Shown piece by piece: positions 25,186 to 33,838 of a DNA stretch of 64,000 nt (position 1 is its first letter; each line of letters begins with the position of its first letter). The stretch covers positions 8,122,001 through 8,186,000 of the forward strand of contig NZ_CP107917.1 in assembly GCF_036014175.1 (NCBI RefSeq), given 5' to 3'. A model generated the notes under the pieces. The model saw nothing but the letters and a program-made list of their open reading frames with translations, made no database searches and was not told the origin of the DNA. This DNA is from Streptomyces sp. NBC_00443 (lineage in GTDB: Bacteria > Actinomycetota > Actinomycetes > Streptomycetales > Streptomycetaceae). The position numbers were made by a program, and so were the translations under genes.

Positions 25186-25794
25186 TCAGGACTCCCGCAC
25201 GGCCAGCGCCAGGAAACGGTCGTCCTCGTCGGCGTACGACGTCATGCGCCACCCCGACCCCGCCAGCAGCGGCCGGAGGTTGGGCTCGGCCCGCAGGTCG
25301 TCCGGGGTGATCTGCCTGCCCTGGCGTGCCGCCAGCGCCGCTCTGCCGATCGGGTGGAACAGCGCGAGCGCGCCGCCGGGGCGCACCACACGCGCCAACT
25401 CCCGCAAGTTCTGGGCCGGATCGGGCAGGTGCGCGATGAGGCCGGCCGCGAACACTGCGTCGAGGGACTCCGACCGCAGCGGCAGCGCGGCCACGTCGGC
25501 GAGCAGCAACTGCCCGTCCGCGTCGCGCCCGGCCCGTACGGCGGCCTCCAGCATGGCGGGGGTCAGATCGGCCCCGAGGACCACTCCTGAGAGCCCCACG
25601 GCGGCACGCAGCGGCGGCAGGGCGCGTCCGGTGCCGCAGCCCGCGTCGAGCACGCGATCCCCCTCGCGCAGTCCGAGCGCGGCCGCCGCTGCCGCGTAGG
25701 CGGGCCCGTCGTCGGGGAACCTGCTGTCCCAGTCGGCGGCGCGGGCCCCGAAGAACTCCTGCACATGTGTGTGGTCGTCGCTCATGTTCCGCAT
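25186..25794 (-). CDS. Class I SAM-dependent methyltransferase
   Basis: A 202-residue (or 199 from ATG 25785) methyltransferase. Motif I is GDRVLDAGCGTGRALPPLRA, motif II GVVLGADLTPAMLEAAVRAG, then QLLLADVAALPLRSESLDAV, and post-motif LRELARVVRPGGALALFHPI. Substrate not deducible; the UbiE/SmtA-like build is common among small-molecule methyltransferases. Both start codons have weak context (GAGGG lies 3 nt or 12 nt upstream). Convergent with the alpha/beta hydrolase. Confidence 0.85.
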   Translation of the reverse strand: MRNMSDDHTHVQEFFGARAADWDSRFPDDGPAYAAAAAALGLREGDRVLDAGCGTGRALPPLRAAVGLSGVVLGADLTPAMLEAAVRAGRDADGQLLLADVAALPLRSESLDAVFAAGLIAHLPDPAQNLRELARVVRPGGALALFHPIGRAALAARQGRQITPDDLRAEPNLRPLLAGSGWRMTSYADEDDRFLALAVRES

Positions 25795-25937
25795 GATCCC
25801 TCACTGGCAGGGATGACGCCGCTGTGCACACGTTCGAGCGTGACGCGATCGTTCCGCTGCATCTCCATGTCATATTCCAACAGCTTTCGAAATGCGCCCC
25901 TCTCACGCGCCCCTGCCCCGGCTAGCGTCCCGGGGTC

Positions 25938-26711
25938 ATGGGACACCTGGACCACGCCGCCCTCGGCTGGCTGACCCCCGCACTGTCGTACGCGATGGCG
26001 TGCATAGGCGCCGCGCTGGGACTTCGCTGCACCGTCCGCGCCCTCGGCGCCACCGGCCGGTCGCGCCGCAACTGGCTCATCACCGCTGCCTCGGCGATCG
26101 GCACCGGCATCTGGACCATGCACTTCGTGGCCATGCTGGGCTTCAGCGTCAGCGGCACCGACATCCGCTACGACGTGCCGCTCACCATCGTGAGCCTCCT
26201 CGTCGCCATGGCCGTCGTCTGCGCGGGCGTCTTCGCGGTCGGATACAGCCGCGACCGGACGCGCGCGCTCTTCCTCGGCGGGCTCACCACCGGGCTCGGC
26301 GTCGCGAGCATGCACTACCTGGGCATGGCCGCCGTGCGACTCCACGGCGACGTCATCTACGACCCCGCCCTCGTCGGAGTGTCCGTCCTGATCGCCATCG
26401 TCGCGGCGACGGCGGCCCTGTGGGCGGCGCTCAACATCAAGTCGCCCGTCGCTGTCACCATCGCCTCCCTGATCATGGGCGCGGCGGTCAGCAGCATGCA
26501 CTACACCGGGATGTTCGCGGTCAGCGTGGACGTCACGCCCGCCGGTGAGGTCCTGCCCGGGGCCACGGCGATGCAGTTCATCTTCCCCCTCGCCGTCGGC
26601 CTCGGGTCCTACCTCTTCCTGACCTCCGCCTTCGTCGCACTGTCGCCCACCACGGGGGAGCGCGCGGCATCCGCGTCGGCTCAGGGATCGGTCGAGAGCG
26701 TAGCCGGCTAG
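25938..26711 (+). CDS. MHYT-domain integral membrane sensor protein
   Basis: A 257-residue, seven-TM protein. It carries the three diagnostic MHYT-type repeats: IWTMHFVAMLGFSV, VASMHYLGMAAVRL and SSMHYTGMFAVSV, each at a membrane boundary. The domain is proposed to bind copper or a diatomic gas (O2, CO, NO) through these His/Met residues. It has no output domain of its own. ATG 25938, MGHLDHAALGWLTPALSYAM. Its stop lies 65 bp before cvnA on the same strand, which suggests cotranscription and a sensory partnership with the conservon. Confidence 0.92.
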   Translation: MGHLDHAALGWLTPALSYAMACIGAALGLRCTVRALGATGRSRRNWLITAASAIGTGIWTMHFVAMLGFSVSGTDIRYDVPLTIVSLLVAMAVVCAGVFAVGYSRDRTRALFLGGLTTGLGVASMHYLGMAAVRLHGDVIYDPALVGVSVLIAIVAATAALWAALNIKSPVAVTIASLIMGAAVSSMHYTGMFAVSVDVTPAGEVLPGATAMQFIFPLAVGLGSYLFLTSAFVALSPTTGERAASASAQGSVESVAG

Positions 26712-26776
26712 TGGCGGGGCCGGACCGGCGACGGCCAGGGAAGACCCGCCCCGAACCACTTCCGAGCGAGGAGGCC

Positions 26777-29299
26777 ATGCGTACACCCCGTAGGACCACC
26801 GCAGCCGGCGCCGGGACGCCGTCACCGTCCCCCGCGCGCGGTCGCCGCGCCCATGCCGGACCGCCGGCCGACGAAGGCCCGGACGAGACCCTGGGCATGG
26901 CGCCCGAGGACATACCCACGCGCGCGGAGCGCTGGCGCATTCGGCCGCGCACCGTCCGCGCCAAGATCGTCTGTCTGTTGATGGTGCCGGTCGTCTCCCT
27001 GCTGGCCCTGTGGGCCTACGCCACCGTCACCACCGCTCAGGACGTCTCCAGGCTGCGCCAGTTGCAGCGCGTCGACTCCCAGGTCAGGACGCCCGCCGCA
27101 ACCGCCGTCGCTGCCCTGCAGGCCGAACGCGAGGCCGCCGTGCGCTACGCGACCGACCCGTCCGCCGGACAGAGCGACAACCTCAGGAAGCTCGCGCAGG
27201 ACAGCGACCGGGCGGTGGCGCGGCTGCGGCTCGGCGACCGCAACACCGTCGCCGACGGCGAGGAGCTCCCCGCCGGAGTCGCCCGGCGACTCGAGGCCTT
27301 CGTCAGTGGCGCCGAGCAGCTGAGCACCGTACGAAATGCCGTTCTCGACCGCCGGGCGGGCTGGGACGAGGCGTACGGGCGGTACACGACGGCGATCGCG
27401 AGCGCGTTCTCGGTGGGCGGTGCGCTCACCGGCATCCAGGACGCCGAACTCGGCTCCGACGCGCGCGTGCTGCTCGAATTCGCCCGCGCGGGCGAGGCGT
27501 TGGCCCAGGAGGACGTGGTGCTGGACAGCGCACGTCTCGCCGGGCGCCTCGACGGCGAGCGGCTACGGCTGTTCACCGGCGCCGTCGACACCCGCCGTAC
27601 CCTCATCGAGGCGGCCGTCGCCGACCTGCGCGGCCCGGAACGCGCGGCCTGGCAGAGCCTCGCCGACGGCAGCGCCTACGCGGCCGTGGCCGCAGTCGAG
27701 GACAGGGTCCTCGCCACCGCGCCGGGCGCCCGGGCGATCGACGCGGCTGGGGAAGCCACTTGGGGCCAGTCACACGCGCGCGTGCAGGACGCGATGCGGA
27801 CGATCGAGCAGGACGCCGGGCGCGGCGTCGCGGATCGCGCCGACCCGTTCACCCGCGGTCTGCTCACCCCGGCCGGCGCCGCCGTGCTCCTGGGTCTCGC
27901 CGCAGTGGCCGCCTCACTCGTGATCTCCGTCCGCATCGGCCGCGGCCTTGTCGTCGAGCTGGTGAGCCTGCGCAACAGCGCCTTGGAGATCGCCCGGCGC
28001 AAACTCCCCGAGGCCATGCGGAAACTGCGCGCCGGCGAGGAGATCGACATCCGGGCCGAGGCGCCGCCCGGGCCACCCGCCGAGGACGAGACCGGTCAGG
28101 TCGGCGAGGCCCTGGGCACCGTCCACCGAGCCGCGCTCCGGGCCGCCGTCGAACGCGCCGAACTCGCCAGCGGCATCTCCGGCGTCTTCGTCAACCTCGC
28201 CCGCCGCAGTCAGGTCCTCGTGCACCGCCAACTGAGCCTGCTGGACAGCATGGAGCGGCGCTCCGACGACCCGAACGAACTCAGCGACCTCTTCCGGCTG
28301 GACCACCTCACCACCCGCATGCGACGCCACGCCGAGAGCCTGATCATCCTCTCCGGGGCGGCGCCCGGGCGAGCCTGGCGGATGCCGGTCTCCTTGACGA
28401 ACGTGGTCCGCGCTGCCGTCTCCGAAGTCGAGGACTACGCGCGCGTGGAGGTACGCCAGCTCCCCGAGGCGTCCGTCATCGGCGCGGCCGTCGCCGACCT
28501 CACCCACCTGTTGGCCGAGATCGTCGAGAACGCCGCACAGTTCTCGCCTCCCCACACGCGGGTGCGCATCACCGGCGAGCCCGTCGGCAACGGCTATGCC
28601 GTCGAGGTCGAGGACCGCGGCCTCGGCATGGGCAAGGAGACCCTCGCCGAGGCCAATCGGCGCATCGAACAGTCGGAGGCGCTCGACCTGTTCGACAGCG
28701 ACCGGCTCGGCCTCTTCGTGGTCAGCAGGCTCGCGTCCCGGCACGCCATCAAGGTGCACTTGCGCACCTCGCCCTACGGCGGTACCACCGCGGTCGTCCT
28801 GCTGCCCACGGCCCTGCTGCACAACACCACGGCGGAACGTTCCGCCGAGAAGTCGGCAGGCGCCGATCGACATGCCGAACACGAGTACGCGCGCCTGCCC
28901 GCCGCCGAACCCCACCAGGAGGCCGTCCACGCGGTTGCCGACCGGCCCGCGCTGGTGGCTCCCGCACCGGCCGCGGCGCAGCCCCACACCGACACCCCAC
29001 CCCCGGGAGTCACCACCTTGCGACTGCACCGACCCCCGGACGACTCCGAAGCCTCCGAAGACCTGCCGCGCCGCGTACGGCAGGCAAACCTCGCCCCCCA
29101 ACTGCGCGAGGGACGCACCGACGAACAGGCAGGGACGACCGCCTCCCACGACGACGGCCGTCGCACCCCCGAACTCGTCCGGGACCGCATGGCGGCCTAC
29201 CGCGACGGCTGGACGCGGGGCGGCGGCAGGCAGCCCGGTCGCAGCGCCACGCCCAATTCCAGATCCCGCAGCGACAGCAGCGAAGGAGACCCCGCATGA
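26777..29299 (+). CDS. cvnA: Conservon sensor kinase-like protein CvnA (NIT + HATPase)
   Basis: An 840-residue membrane protein. A TM helix at about 65-85 (IVCLLMVPVVSLLALWAYAT) is followed by a nitrate/nitrite-sensing-like (NIT) extracytoplasmic region to about 375 and a second TM (LTPAGAAVLLGLAAVAASLV). The cytoplasmic part has HAMP-like helices, a His-bearing stretch (DHLTTRMRRHAESLIILSGA) and a HATPase domain (ENAAQFSPPHTRVRI, VEDRGLGMGKETLAEANRRI, FVVSRLASRHAIKV). The last 180 residues are Pro/Ala-rich. ATG 26777 with GAGGAGG upstream is preferred over GTG 26711, which overlaps the MHYT stop. Overlaps cvnB by 4 bp. Confidence 0.92.
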   Translation: MRTPRRTTAAGAGTPSPSPARGRRAHAGPPADEGPDETLGMAPEDIPTRAERWRIRPRTVRAKIVCLLMVPVVSLLALWAYATVTTAQDVSRLRQLQRVDSQVRTPAATAVAALQAEREAAVRYATDPSAGQSDNLRKLAQDSDRAVARLRLGDRNTVADGEELPAGVARRLEAFVSGAEQLSTVRNAVLDRRAGWDEAYGRYTTAIASAFSVGGALTGIQDAELGSDARVLLEFARAGEALAQEDVVLDSARLAGRLDGERLRLFTGAVDTRRTLIEAAVADLRGPERAAWQSLADGSAYAAVAAVEDRVLATAPGARAIDAAGEATWGQSHARVQDAMRTIEQDAGRGVADRADPFTRGLLTPAGAAVLLGLAAVAASLVISVRIGRGLVVELVSLRNSALEIARRKLPEAMRKLRAGEEIDIRAEAPPGPPAEDETGQVGEALGTVHRAALRAAVERAELASGISGVFVNLARRSQVLVHRQLSLLDSMERRSDDPNELSDLFRLDHLTTRMRRHAESLIILSGAAPGRAWRMPVSLTNVVRAAVSEVEDYARVEVRQLPEASVIGAAVADLTHLLAEIVENAAQFSPPHTRVRITGEPVGNGYAVEVEDRGLGMGKETLAEANRRIEQSEALDLFDSDRLGLFVVSRLASRHAIKVHLRTSPYGGTTAVVLLPTALLHNTTAERSAEKSAGADRHAEHEYARLPAAEPHQEAVHAVADRPALVAPAPAAAQPHTDTPPPGVTTLRLHRPPDDSEASEDLPRRVRQANLAPQLREGRTDEQAGTTASHDDGRRTPELVRDRMAAYRDGWTRGGGRQPGRSATPNSRSRSDSSEGDPA

Positions 29300-29733
29300 T
29301 GCAGGATCCGAGCATGAGGGCCGCCCAGCGGTCCGGTGAACTCGATTGGCTGCTGGACGACTTGGTACTGCGCGTCAGCGAGGTCCGGCACGTCGTGGTG
29401 CTGTCCAACGACGGGCTCGCCGTGGGCGCCTCCAGCGACCTCCGCCGTGAGGACGCCGAGCACCTCGCCGCGGTGGCCTCCGGCTTCCACAGCCTGGCCA
29501 AGGGCGCCGGACGGCACTTCGGCGCCGGCGGCGTGCGGCAGACCATGGTGGAGATGGACGAGGCCTTCCTGTTCGTGGCGGCCGCGGGAGACGGCTCTTG
29601 TCTCGCCGTCCTCACCGCCGTGACCGCCGACATCGGACTCGTGGCGTACGAGATGGCACGACTGGTCAAGCGCGTCGGCGAGCACCTCTACGCGCCGCCA
29701 CGCGCTGCCGCGCGACCGCCCGCGGCGGGATGA
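29296..29733 (+). CDS. cvnB: Roadblock/LC7 protein CvnB
   Basis: A 145-residue Roadblock/LC7 (MglB-like) protein. Core motifs: LDWLLDDLVLRVSEVRHVVV, LSNDGLAVGASSDLRREDAE, LAAVASGFHSLAKGAGRHFG, VRQTMVEMDEAFLFVAAAGD. In conservons it partners CvnD and is a presumed GTPase regulator at the membrane. Its ATG overlaps the cvnA stop (ATGA). A second copy of this family lies at 31509. Confidence 0.95.
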   Translation: MMQDPSMRAAQRSGELDWLLDDLVLRVSEVRHVVVLSNDGLAVGASSDLRREDAEHLAAVASGFHSLAKGAGRHFGAGGVRQTMVEMDEAFLFVAAAGDGSCLAVLTAVTADIGLVAYEMARLVKRVGEHLYAPPRAAARPPAAG

Positions 29734-29755
29734 GCCGGAAGGGCGGTCCGCGCAC

Positions 29756-30169
29756 ATGAACGAGGACACGACGGGCGCCCCGCGCGAGCAGGGCAGTCAG
29801 TGGTACGACGGCGAGGCCGGGCCCCTTGTCCGTCCGTACGCCATGACGGGCGGACGGACCAGACCCGGCCCCACGGGCGTGTGCTTCGATCTGATCGCCC
29901 TTGTCACCCTGGACGCCGCCGCCCCCGCTGCCGACGACGACACGGCGCTCGGGCCGGAACACCGGGCCCTCATCGAGCTCTGCCGACCGGAGACCCAGTC
30001 GGTCGCGGAACTCGCCGCAGGCGCCGACCTGCCCGTAGGGGTCGTCAGGGTGCTCCTGGGGGACCTCCTGGAACTCGGCTGCGTCACCGTCAGCCGTCCT
30101 GTACCGCCCGCGCAGCTTCCTGACGAACGGATTCTGCGCGAGGTGATCGAAGGATTGCGGGCGCTGTAG
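29756..30169 (+). CDS. cvnC: DUF742 protein CvnC
   Basis: A 137-residue DUF742 winged-helix-like protein, third member of the conservon. It has the family N-terminal GPLVRPYAMTGGRTRP and the C-terminal QSVAELAAGADLPVGVVRVL, LGDLLELGCVTVSRP and DERILREVIEGLRAL. Twenty-two bp after cvnB, so in the same transcript. CvnC is thought to bridge sensor and GTPase. Confidence 0.94.
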   Translation: MNEDTTGAPREQGSQWYDGEAGPLVRPYAMTGGRTRPGPTGVCFDLIALVTLDAAAPAADDDTALGPEHRALIELCRPETQSVAELAAGADLPVGVVRVLLGDLLELGCVTVSRPVPPAQLPDERILREVIEGLRAL

Positions 30170-30292
30170 ATGACATTTCGGAACCAGGCGGCAAGAAGCG
30201 GTCCAATCCCACGAAGGACACCCGCAGTTGTCATGATGCTGACTTCGCACAGCGACCTCGACCGATACCGGCACTCCCGAGAGAAGTGAACG

Positions 30293-30898
30293 ATGGTCTC
30301 CGAGCACTCCGACGCCACCGACGGCGAGACTGCCGCGCTGGCGTTGAAGATACTTGTCGCCGGCGGATTCGGCGTGGGCAAGACCACCCTGGTGGGCGCG
30401 GTCAGCGAGATCAGGCCGCTGCGCACCGAGGAACTGCTCAGTGAAGCCGGGCAGCGGGTGGACGACACCGACGGCGTGGACCACAAGGTCACCACGACGG
30501 TCGCCATGGACTTCGGGCGCATCACGATCCGGTCCGGCCTGTCCCTCTACCTCTTCGGCACACCGGGCCAGGACCGGTTCTGGTTTTTGTGGGACGAACT
30601 GTCACAGGGAGCCCTCGGTGCGGTGGTCCTCGCGGACACCCGACGCCTGGAGGACTGCTTCCCCGCAGTGGACTACTTCGAGCACCGGCACATCCCGTTC
30701 GTCGTGGCCGTCAACTGCTTCGCGGGTGCCCGGGCCTACGGCGCACAAGACGTCTCACGCGCCCTCGACCTGGACCGGGGAACGCCCGTGGTGCTCTGTG
30801 ACGCCCGGGATCGCGACTCGGGGAAGGAGGTGCTGATCCGCCTCGTCGAGTACGCCGGGCGGATGCACACCGCCCGGCTGCTCGACTCGGTGGGCTGA
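30293..30898 (+). CDS. cvnD: Small GTPase CvnD (ATP/GTP-binding conservon protein)
   Basis: A 201-residue MglA/Ras-like GTPase. P-loop VAGGFGVGKTTLVGAVSEI, switch II/G3 FGTPGQDRFWFLWDELSQGA, and the NKxD-equivalent VVAVNCFAGARAYGAQ, where Asp is replaced by Ala in NCFAGA (many CvnD proteins read NxFDGA). ATG 30293 with GAGAAGTGAACG upstream. It is separated from cvnC by 123 bp, whereas many conservons have the two genes overlapping, so this member may also have its own promoter. Confidence 0.93.
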   Translation: MVSEHSDATDGETAALALKILVAGGFGVGKTTLVGAVSEIRPLRTEELLSEAGQRVDDTDGVDHKVTTTVAMDFGRITIRSGLSLYLFGTPGQDRFWFLWDELSQGALGAVVLADTRRLEDCFPAVDYFEHRHIPFVVAVNCFAGARAYGAQDVSRALDLDRGTPVVLCDARDRDSGKEVLIRLVEYAGRMHTARLLDSVG

Positions 30899-30983
30899 CT
30901 GGCTCCGTGGGTCCGGCCGGCTCGTGAGCCGCGGGTGCCTCAGCCGCTGTCGGCCCCTGTTGCGGCCGGCGTTCGGGCCACCG

Positions 30984-31412
30984 CTATTCGGCGACGCTCT
31001 TCTCCGCCAGGACCTTGTCGATCGTGACGCGGACGAGGAGTTCACCCGGGACGCCGTTGCGCGCCCCGAACTCCTCCGCGCGCTCCTCGCCCATGTAGCG
31101 CGCCCCGATGCGGCTCGCCCAGTGCCGCAGCTCGTCGAGATCCTCCGAAATCCGGGCGCGGCCCTGCAGCACCACGAAGTCGTACGGCGGCCGGTCGTCG
31201 TCCACGCACAGCGCCAGCCGGCCGTCGCGGACCAGATTGCGCCCCTTGACGCTCGACTTGCCGGTGTTGAACACCAACTCCTCCCCGTCGAGCACGAACC
31301 AGATCGGCGTCACATGCGGACTGCCGTCGGCTCGCACGGTCGACAGCTTTCCGGTGCGTGTGCCCTGCGAGACGAACGCCCGCCATTCCTCATCGGTCAT
31401 CTTCTTCGCCAT
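30984..31412 (-). CDS. PPOX-class (F420-dependent-type) split-barrel oxidoreductase
   Basis: A 142-residue FMN/F420-binding split barrel of the pyridoxamine-phosphate oxidase superfamily: EWRAFVSQGTRTGKLSTVRA, DGSPHVTPIWFVLDGEELVF, RLALCVDDDRPPYDFVVLQG, HWASRIGARYMGEERAEEFG. This is the build of TIGR03618-type F420-dependent enzymes. ATG 31412 with AAGGAGG 8 nt upstream. It lies between the conservon and the extra cvnB on the opposite strand, with its promoter facing that of cvnB2. Confidence 0.87.
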   Translation of the reverse strand: MAKKMTDEEWRAFVSQGTRTGKLSTVRADGSPHVTPIWFVLDGEELVFNTGKSSVKGRNLVRDGRLALCVDDDRPPYDFVVLQGRARISEDLDELRHWASRIGARYMGEERAEEFGARNGVPGELLVRVTIDKVLAEKSVAE

Positions 31413-31508
31413 GCCCTCATCCTCCTTGCCCGCGGGCCGGATCGTCGGGAAGGGTGGCGAAGTGTTCCTCCGGTGCAGGGGGAGACATCTACACGGGGAG
31501 ATCGGATC

Positions 31509-31922
31509 ATGGCGCAGAACCAGGGACTTGGCTGGCTCCTGGACGACCTGACGGAGCGCGTCGATCATGTGCGGCACGCGTTGGTGCTGTCCAACGACGG
31601 TCTGGTGACGGGCGCGAGTACGGGACTGCGGCGCGAGGACGCCGAGCACCTGGCCGCCGTCTCGTCCGGGCTGCACAGCCTGGCGAAGGGCTCCGGACGG
31701 CACTTCGGCGCGGGCAAGGTGCGCCAGACGATGGTCGAGTTCGACGACGCCGTGCTGTTCGTGACGGCGGCGGGCACCGGCAGTTGTCTGTGCGTGCTCA
31801 GCGGTGCGGAGGTCGACATCGGCCAGATCGCCTACGAGATGACCCTGCTCGTCAACCGGGTCGGTGAGCACCTCGACGTGGACGCCCGACAGCCCGAGCG
31901 GACACCCCTCACAGACCTCTGA
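31509..31922 (+). CDS. Second Roadblock/LC7 protein (CvnB paralogue)
   Basis: A 137-residue CvnB-like protein with no adjacent cvnA, C or D. By eye about two thirds of positions match the CvnB at 29296: LGWLLDDLTERVDHVRHALV, LSNDGLVTGASTGLRREDAE, LHSLAKGSGRHFGAGKVRQT. ATG 31509 with GGGGAG about 8 nt upstream; longer in-frame starts are antisense to the PPOX gene. It could exchange with CvnB in the neighbouring GTPase complex, or serve an unlinked one. Confidence 0.92.
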   Translation: MAQNQGLGWLLDDLTERVDHVRHALVLSNDGLVTGASTGLRREDAEHLAAVSSGLHSLAKGSGRHFGAGKVRQTMVEFDDAVLFVTAAGTGSCLCVLSGAEVDIGQIAYEMTLLVNRVGEHLDVDARQPERTPLTDL

Positions 31923-31949
31923 CCTGCTGATTCGTCGTCCCCCGTGGAG

Positions 31950-31958
31950 TTATCCACA
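31950..31958 (+). other. DnaA-box match upstream of the DUF6397 gene
   Basis: TTATCCACA is a perfect consensus DnaA box, 91 bp before the DUF6397 start. It is isolated, so at most a regulatory or titration site. Confidence 0.35.
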
Positions 31959-32048
31959 GGCTCGCCACGAGATCCGGCCGAGCGGCTACGGTTTTGTCAC
32001 GGCGAACGCACAGAGCGTGAGCCACTGACTCCACGGGGGAGATCGACC

Positions 32049-32963
32049 ATGTCAGGCGACACGATGACGAAACCGCACCTCCTGTCCTGCACGCCGAGTC
32101 GCGCGGCCCGGGAACTGGGGGTGAAACGAGGCGAGCTGGACCTCGCAATCCACCTCGGCCTCATCCGGACCGTGCCCGACGAGGGAGGCGGGGGCCGGCG
32201 TGTCCCACGGTCCGAGATCGACCGGGTGAGTTCGGGGCGCGGTTTCCCGGAGTCCCTGGTGGACCGTGTGCGGGTGGTGGGTACGACGGAGGGCGCGGAC
32301 CTCATCGACGTGTCCCCCGGCAGGTTCACACGGCTCGCACGGCTGGGCCTGGTGGTGCCGGTGAAGTGGTACTTCAACCGCTACCGAGCCGTGGTCTGGC
32401 TGTATCTGGCAGAGGAACTGAAGCGGTTCGCCGCCGACGAGGAGAACGGCCCGGTGCTGACCGGTCGGCGTATGCCCGAAGGGCTGCGAGGGACGTTGGA
32501 CGCGGGCGTGGATCTGCGTCCGCGCAACTGGCGGGGCCGCCACCGGGGATTCCTGCTGCGAATGGCCGAGGACCCATGGGAGAGCGCCGGCGCGCTGGCC
32601 GCGTTCCTCGACCCCGTCCAGATCGCGGAGCTCGTCCCCGACCCCTATGAGCGCTCTCACGTCAACCGCTTCCGCCCCGGCCCGCCGGTATCCGGCGCAC
32701 CGGGTTCACCCTCCGCGCTCATCGCCGAGAAGCTCGTGACGGCGGACGACCCCGACGAGATCAGCCTGCTGCGGGCCGAACTGGCGGCGGTTCTGCAGGA
32801 GGCGCGAGACAGGAGGCCCGCCCCGCGTCCGACAACCAAACGGGCCCCGGCTCCGGCGCACGACGCAGGGCACCTCCGCGCGTCCCGGCCCGTGGAGCCG
32901 GAATCGCCGCGCGGCTTGCTGAGCTGGCTCCGGCGCCGGACTCCGCGGACTACAACGCCCTGA
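32049..32963 (+). CDS. DUF6397 family protein
   Basis: A 304-residue Streptomyces-restricted protein. The N-terminal region resembles a helix-turn-helix (SCTPSRAARELGVKRGELDL), and a second HTH-like segment is GRFTRLARLGLVVPVKWYFN. The middle is charged (WLYLAEELKRFAADEENGP, RRMPEGLRGTLDAGVDLRPR); the tail is basic and Pro-rich. DNA binding is plausible but unproven. ATG 32049 with GGGGGAG about 8 nt upstream. It follows cvnB2 by 126 bp in the same direction and its end overlaps the convergent tesB by 14 bp. Confidence 0.8.
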   Translation: MSGDTMTKPHLLSCTPSRAARELGVKRGELDLAIHLGLIRTVPDEGGGGRRVPRSEIDRVSSGRGFPESLVDRVRVVGTTEGADLIDVSPGRFTRLARLGLVVPVKWYFNRYRAVVWLYLAEELKRFAADEENGPVLTGRRMPEGLRGTLDAGVDLRPRNWRGRHRGFLLRMAEDPWESAGALAAFLDPVQIAELVPDPYERSHVNRFRPGPPVSGAPGSPSALIAEKLVTADDPDEISLLRAELAAVLQEARDRRPAPRPTTKRAPAPAHDAGHLRASRPVEPESPRGLLSWLRRRTPRTTTP

Positions 32964-33819
32964 ACAGTCCCTCCTGGACGACGGACACCAGCAGGCGCCC
33001 CTCCAGGTCGTAGATCCGCCCACGGGCCAGGCCCCGTCCGCCGGTCGCGATCGGCGACTCCTGGTCGTACAGGAACCACTCGTCCGCGCGGAACGGCCGG
33101 TGGAACCACATCGCGTGGTCCAGCGAGGCGATGTCGAAACTCCGTGGGCCCCAGAGCGGTTCGACCGGGATACGGACGGCGTCCAGGAGTGTCATGTCGC
33201 TGGCGTAGGTCAGCGCGCAGGTGTGCACGACCGGGTCGTCGCCGAGCGGCCCGACCGCGCGCATCCACACGGCACTGCGCGGCTCGGCGCCCTTGACGTC
33301 CTCGTCGGTCCAGCGGAGCCGGTCCACATAGCGGATGTCGAAGGGCTGACGGCGCGCCATCCGCTCCAACTGCTCGGGCAGCGTGCCCAGATGTTCCCGG
33401 ATCTCGTCGGTGACCGTCGGGAGCGACTCCGGGTCCGGAACCTTGCGGGCCGGCGGCAGCTGGTGCTCGAAGCTCCCTTGCTCAGGCTTGTGAAAGGAGG
33501 CGGTGAGATTGAAGATCGTGCGTCCCTGCTGCACGGCGGTGACCCGGCGGGTCGTGAACGACCTGCCGTCCCGCACTCGTTCGACCTGGTACACGATCGG
33601 CACGCCCGGCCGCCCCGGGCGCAGGAAGTACGCGTGCAGCGAGTGCACCGGACGGTCACCGTCAGTGGTGCGCGCGGCAGCGATCAGTGCCTGGCCCGCC
33701 ACCTGGCCGCCGAAGACCCGCTGCAGGGACTCCTGCGGGCTGCGGCCGCGGAAGATGTTGACCTCGATCTGCTCCAGGTCGAGCAGGTCGACGAGTCTCT
33801 CGGCCGGGTTCGTCGTCAT
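32950..33819 (-). CDS. tesB: Acyl-CoA thioesterase II
   Basis: A 289-residue double-hotdog thioesterase hydrolysing medium- and long-chain acyl-CoA. Family blocks: VDLLDLEQIEVNIFRGRSPQ, RVFGGQVAGQALIAAART, VHSLHAYFLRPGRPGVPIVY, RDGRSFTTRRVTAVQQGRTI, SLDHAMWFHRPFRADEWFLY and the C-terminal QEGLFRAL. Full length. It lies 19 bp downstream of the DUF3516 helicase on the same strand, so it may be cotranscribed. Confidence 0.94.
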   Translation of the reverse strand: MTTNPAERLVDLLDLEQIEVNIFRGRSPQESLQRVFGGQVAGQALIAAARTTDGDRPVHSLHAYFLRPGRPGVPIVYQVERVRDGRSFTTRRVTAVQQGRTIFNLTASFHKPEQGSFEHQLPPARKVPDPESLPTVTDEIREHLGTLPEQLERMARRQPFDIRYVDRLRWTDEDVKGAEPRSAVWMRAVGPLGDDPVVHTCALTYASDMTLLDAVRIPVEPLWGPRSFDIASLDHAMWFHRPFRADEWFLYDQESPIATGGRGLARGRIYDLEGRLLVSVVQEGLFRAL

Positions 33820-33838
33820 GAGTGGGATTCTCCTGTGC

